Notes under the pieces: generated by a model
What the model was told of the DNA's origin: nothing
The model's input: only the letters and a program-made list of their open reading frames with translations
The model's database searches: none
Origin: JAIEPW01 sp964471915
GTDB lineage: Bacteria; Acidobacteriota; Terriglobia; Bryobacterales; Bryobacteraceae
Direction: 5' to 3'
Length of the DNA: 64,000 bases
NCBI GenBank assembly: GCA_964471915.1
Contig: CAYYID010000018.1
Span: 29,606-93,605 of the forward strand
Position numbers and translations under genes: made by a program
Shown: positions 61,280 through 64,000 of the stretch, piece by piece
Numbering within the stretch: position 1 is the first letter of the stretch
How the letters are laid out: every line of letters starts with the position of its first letter

Positions 61280-63672
61280 AGCGGCCACCAGCCGGCGGCG
61301 ACGGTCAACAGGGCGGTGAGGAGCGGCGCGGCGGCAAGGATCCGCCAGCCCAGCAGGAACTCGGCACGTCCGGTGATGTAGAAGACCGCGGCTCCCGTGA
61401 GCACGGCGGATCCGGCGGCGCCGAGCGCGCCGGCCAGGAAGCCGGTGGCGGCCAGTTCCACCGCGGCGATGGCGCGGAGTTGCGCCGGACGTGCGCCCAG
61501 AGCGGCAAGCAGCGCGGCTTCCCGGGCGCGGTGGGTCTGGCTGGCGACGACGAACGCGAACAGCGCCGCCACGCCCAGCCCGGCGGCGAGCACGGCGACG
61601 GCGCGGGCGAGCGTGAACGTCTGGCGGCCGAGCGCGAGCATGGCGCCGGTTACCTCCGGCTCGCCGATGACGGCGAAGGCGGGCAGGCGGCGTTGCAACG
61701 TCGCGCGCACGCGGTCCGCCGCGCCGGGAGTCACGCGCACCAGCGCCTGGTGGAACAAGGACTCCGGCCGCAGCCCGCGGCAATCGAGGGTCAGGCTGTA
61801 CCAGAAGCTCTCGAGAGGCGGCATGACTTCGATGGCAGCCACCCGCACGGCGAGGGTCCGGTCGCGGGCGGCGAAGGTCAGGGTGTCGCCCGGCGCGAGG
61901 CGGAGGGCGCGGGCGACTCCTTCGGCCACGACCGCACCGGAGCCGAGCCCGTCGCGGCAGCCCGCGATGTACCAGCCGTCGCCGGACGCGGGGTCCCGGC
62001 GTGCGGGGGACGCTCGGTTCACGGCGGTGAGGCGTACGCGCGCCTGGGTAACGATCTCGACGGGGCGGAGCACGTCCGGCAGGCTTTCGATCGCGCGGCG
62101 GACGGCGTCGCGCTGCGCGGCGTCGAAGTTGACCACGGCGAGGTCGGCGCGTCCGGCGGGGAAATTGCGGACCAGCAGGCGCGTCACGCCCGCGGCAGAG
62201 ATCGCGGTGGTGAGAACCAGGGCTACGCCGCAGCCTAGAGCGGCGATCAGTAAAGGGGCGCGGTGGGCCGGGCGGTGGAGGTTGGCGAGGCCGTGCCGGA
62301 ACCCCAGGGGGGCGCGGCGGAGGGCGGGCGCGGCGCGGCGGACCAGGGCGAGAAGGCCCGCCGCGCCGGCCGACATCGCCACACCGGTCAGGAGCAGCAG
62401 CAGGGCGAAGGCGGCGGCGGGCCAGGATCCCGTGAGCGCCGCGGCGGGGAGCAGGGCGGCGGCGAGCGCGAGCGTGAGTTCGGAGTCCGGCAGCGGGAGC
62501 AGTCCCGCGGCGCGAAGCCCCAGCGGGCCAGGCCGGATGGCCGCGGCGCGCCAGGCGAGGGTGAGCCCGGGCAGCAGGGCAAGCGTGGCGGCAGCCCCGG
62601 TTTCGCCGAGCGCCCGGAGGTCGAGCGCCGGGACGCCAAGGGCGCCCGCGGGAAGGGCGAGTTGCGACTCGGCGGCGGCCAGCAATCCGCGGGCGAGCGC
62701 GAGACTGAGGGGGATGCCGCCGGCGAGCGCGGCCAGCAGCAGCAGAACGGCCTGGAGCGCGAAAACGGCGGCGATCTGGAGGCGCGCAGCGCCCAGCACG
62801 CGGAGGATCGCGATCACATCCAGGCGCATCTCGATCTGGCGGCGCAAGCCCAGGGCGGCGCCGGCGGCGCCCAGCAGCAGGGCGAGCAGCGCGGCGGCGC
62901 GGAAGTAGGAGGTCGCGAGGAGCACCGCCTGGGCGGACTGGCGGCTGGCGTCGCCATGGCCGGCCACGCCGGCCTCCGGTGCGAGGCTTTCGAGGATGTG
63001 GCGGGCGGCCGCGGCATCGGCTGCAGCGTGGAGCCGGAGCAGGAAGCGATAGCGGGTCTGGCCGCCGCGGCGCGCCAGACCGCTGCGTTCATAAGCGGCG
63101 TGGCTGAGCAGGACCCGGTGCGGGAGTCCGGTGGCGCCGGAGAAACGGTCGGATTGCGCCCGGATCACGGCGGCGGCCCGGAAGGGAACGCCGCCCAGCT
63201 CAATACCTTCGCCCACGCGGATGCCGAGTTGGGCGAGCAGTTCGGGGGACACGGCCAGGGTATCCGGAGCCAGCGCGCCGGGAGGGTCGAGCTCCAGGCG
63301 GCCGTAAAGCGGGTAGCTCGCGGGATCCACGGCCTGGACGACGGCCGGCACCGGGTCGGCTGCAGAGGCCGAGGAAGCGGCGGTGAGCGCCAGGAGCACG
63401 AGGGTCACCCGGGAATCGGGGATCGCCCGCAGGCGCGCAAGGGCCGCGGGATCCAGTGGCTCGCCGGTGGTTAGCGCGAGGTCGCCGCCCAGCCAGGCGC
63501 GGGATTCGGCGCGCAGGGCGGCAGCGGCGGCGCGCGAGGCCACGGACACGCCGGCGAGCAGGGTGACGGCCAGCAGGAAGAGCGCCAGAAGTCCGGCGGC
63601 GCGCCGGGGAGCGGCGCGGAGGTCGCGGAACGCCAGCCGCGCGACGCTTCGCCAACCGGCCCGCCCGTGCAT
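61231..63672 (-). CDS. FtsX-type ABC transporter permease (YbbP-like)
   Basis: The 813-residue protein has about ten hydrophobic segments arranged as two FtsX-like permease halves separated by a soluble domain. The N-terminus (ARLAFRDLRAAPRRAAGLLALFLLAVTLLAGVS) and C-terminus (QTHRAREAALLAALGARPAQLRAIAAVE and RPLAALRAE) are typical of the MacB/YbbP superfamily. YbbP-type systems usually pair with an ATP-binding subunit (YbbA), which is not present in the window. ATG 63672 is chosen over 63684 because GAGGG lies 5 nt upstream. The gene is extremely Ala/Leu/Arg-rich. Confidence 0.88.
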   Translation of the reverse strand: MHGRAGWRSVARLAFRDLRAAPRRAAGLLALFLLAVTLLAGVSVASRAAAAALRAESRAWLGGDLALTTGEPLDPAALARLRAIPDSRVTLVLLALTAASSASAADPVPAVVQAVDPASYPLYGRLELDPPGALAPDTLAVSPELLAQLGIRVGEGIELGGVPFRAAAVIRAQSDRFSGATGLPHRVLLSHAAYERSGLARRGGQTRYRFLLRLHAAADAAAARHILESLAPEAGVAGHGDASRQSAQAVLLATSYFRAAALLALLLGAAGAALGLRRQIEMRLDVIAILRVLGAARLQIAAVFALQAVLLLLAALAGGIPLSLALARGLLAAAESQLALPAGALGVPALDLRALGETGAAATLALLPGLTLAWRAAAIRPGPLGLRAAGLLPLPDSELTLALAAALLPAAALTGSWPAAAFALLLLLTGVAMSAGAAGLLALVRRAAPALRRAPLGFRHGLANLHRPAHRAPLLIAALGCGVALVLTTAISAAGVTRLLVRNFPAGRADLAVVNFDAAQRDAVRRAIESLPDVLRPVEIVTQARVRLTAVNRASPARRDPASGDGWYIAGCRDGLGSGAVVAEGVARALRLAPGDTLTFAARDRTLAVRVAAIEVMPPLESFWYSLTLDCRGLRPESLFHQALVRVTPGAADRVRATLQRRLPAFAVIGEPEVTGAMLALGRQTFTLARAVAVLAAGLGVAALFAFVVASQTHRAREAALLAALGARPAQLRAIAAVELAATGFLAGALGAAGSAVLTGAAVFYITGRAEFLLGWRILAAAPLLTALLTVAAGWWPLQRVLRARPLAALRAE

Positions 63673-63698
63673 GGGAGCCCTCATGATAGCGCTACCGT

Positions 63699-64000
63699 AT
63701 GAGGGTGACGCGCGCGTGGATCGTGTGCAGCCTGACGGCGGCGGCGGCCTGGAGCCAGCCGGCCATCGGCCAGAACGGCGTGCTGAACGCGGCATCGCGG
63801 ATCCCGCCGGCGCTGGCCGGCGGGACGCTGGCGCGCGGCGCGCTGGTGGAGGTACGGGGCGTGCGGTTCGGGGACGCGGCTTCCAGCGTGCGCGCCGTGA
63901 TCACGACGCCGCGGGGCGTGGTGGAGGTCCCGGCGCTGAGCCTGGTGGGGCGGCGGGCGCGGTTCGTCCTGCCGGACGCGCTGCCCGAGGGCGCGGCGTG
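63699..64000 (+). CDS. TIGR03437-type secreted protein, 3'-truncated by the window edge
   Basis: An open frame from ATG 63699 runs off the window without a stop codon. It encodes a signal-like N-terminus (MRVTRAWIVCSLTAAAAWSQ) followed by AIGQNGVLNAASRIPPALAGG, ALVEVRGVRFGD and a beta-rich stretch. This is the opening of the TIGR03437 domain common in secreted proteins of Solibacter. About 100 residues are visible. It lies divergent to the permease (27 bp apart). Confidence 0.78.
   Translation, partial: MRVTRAWIVCSLTAAAAWSQPAIGQNGVLNAASRIPPALAGGTLARGALVEVRGVRFGDAASSVRAVITTPRGVVEVPALSLVGRRARFVLPDALPEGAA

Overview
The window is 64 kb of high-GC chromosomal DNA, most likely from an Acidobacteriota bacterium of the Bryobacterales (Solibacter/Bryobacter) group. 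The evidence is a DUF1553/DUF1501 pair, a very large carboxypeptidase-regulatory-domain TonB-type receptor, an astacin-like protease with a BACON-like tail, a right-edge protein with the N-terminus typical of Solibacter TIGR03437 proteins, a PBP-type FtsI without PASTA domains, and DAP-type MurE. This placement is inferred from gene content; no 16S or ribosomal gene is present. I see no CRISPR array, insertion sequence, prophage, rRNA or tRNA.

Layout. 1-17 kb is mostly exported and accessory functions: DUF1553/DUF1501, a small orphan protein, an astacin-like protease, a fasciclin protein, a two-gene molybdopterin oxidoreductase/cytochrome b unit, YjbQ, a TacAT-like acetyltransferase toxin-antitoxin pair, an M14 peptidase, an AlkA-like glycosylase and the giant receptor. 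17-26.6 kb holds a P450, a phosphate-transport operon (PiT plus DUF47), tRNA and rRNA modification genes (ttcA, rsmB), rpe, bamD, a response regulator, a DHH phosphoesterase and a nitronate monooxygenase. 26.7-39.7 kb holds cytochrome bd (cydAB), a YdeI-like protein, an S9 peptidase, a GMC oxidoreductase, an orphan exported protein and a thrS-glycosyltransferase-aminotransferase unit. 39.9-43.8 kb holds a DppA-like M55 peptidase, an ECF sigma/anti-sigma pair, a MarR-acetyltransferase fusion with a perfect operator palindrome, and an endonuclease/exonuclease/phosphatase-family protein. 44.4-60.4 kb is one minus-strand division and cell-wall (dcw) cluster in the order mraZ-rsmH-ftsL-ftsI-murE-murF-mraY-murD-ftsW-murG-murC-ftsQ-ftsA-ftsZ. 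It lacks murB and ddl, and its genes are tightly coupled by TGATG, ATGA and TTGA overlaps. The window ends with a YwaF-like membrane protein, an FtsX-type permease and a truncated TIGR03437-type gene.

The signal I find most interesting is regulatory. At about ten transcription-unit starts, a -10-like hexamer (TANNNT: TATAAT, TATCAT, TATACT, TAAACT, TAAGCT, TACAAT, TAGAAT) ends only 6-9 nt before the start codon, usually with no Shine-Dalgarno sequence. That predicts leaderless mRNAs as a common mode of expression here. The 36-bp gap between ttcA (TTG) and rsmB (GTG) appears to carry two such promoters back to back. Other notable regulatory structures are four 10-bp TGG-headed repeats at mraZ, the last running into its coding sequence; PHO-box-like repeats before the phosphate operon; a 10-bp-arm palindrome at the MarR fusion; and hairpin-rich gaps at 39.8 and 44.0-44.3 kb.
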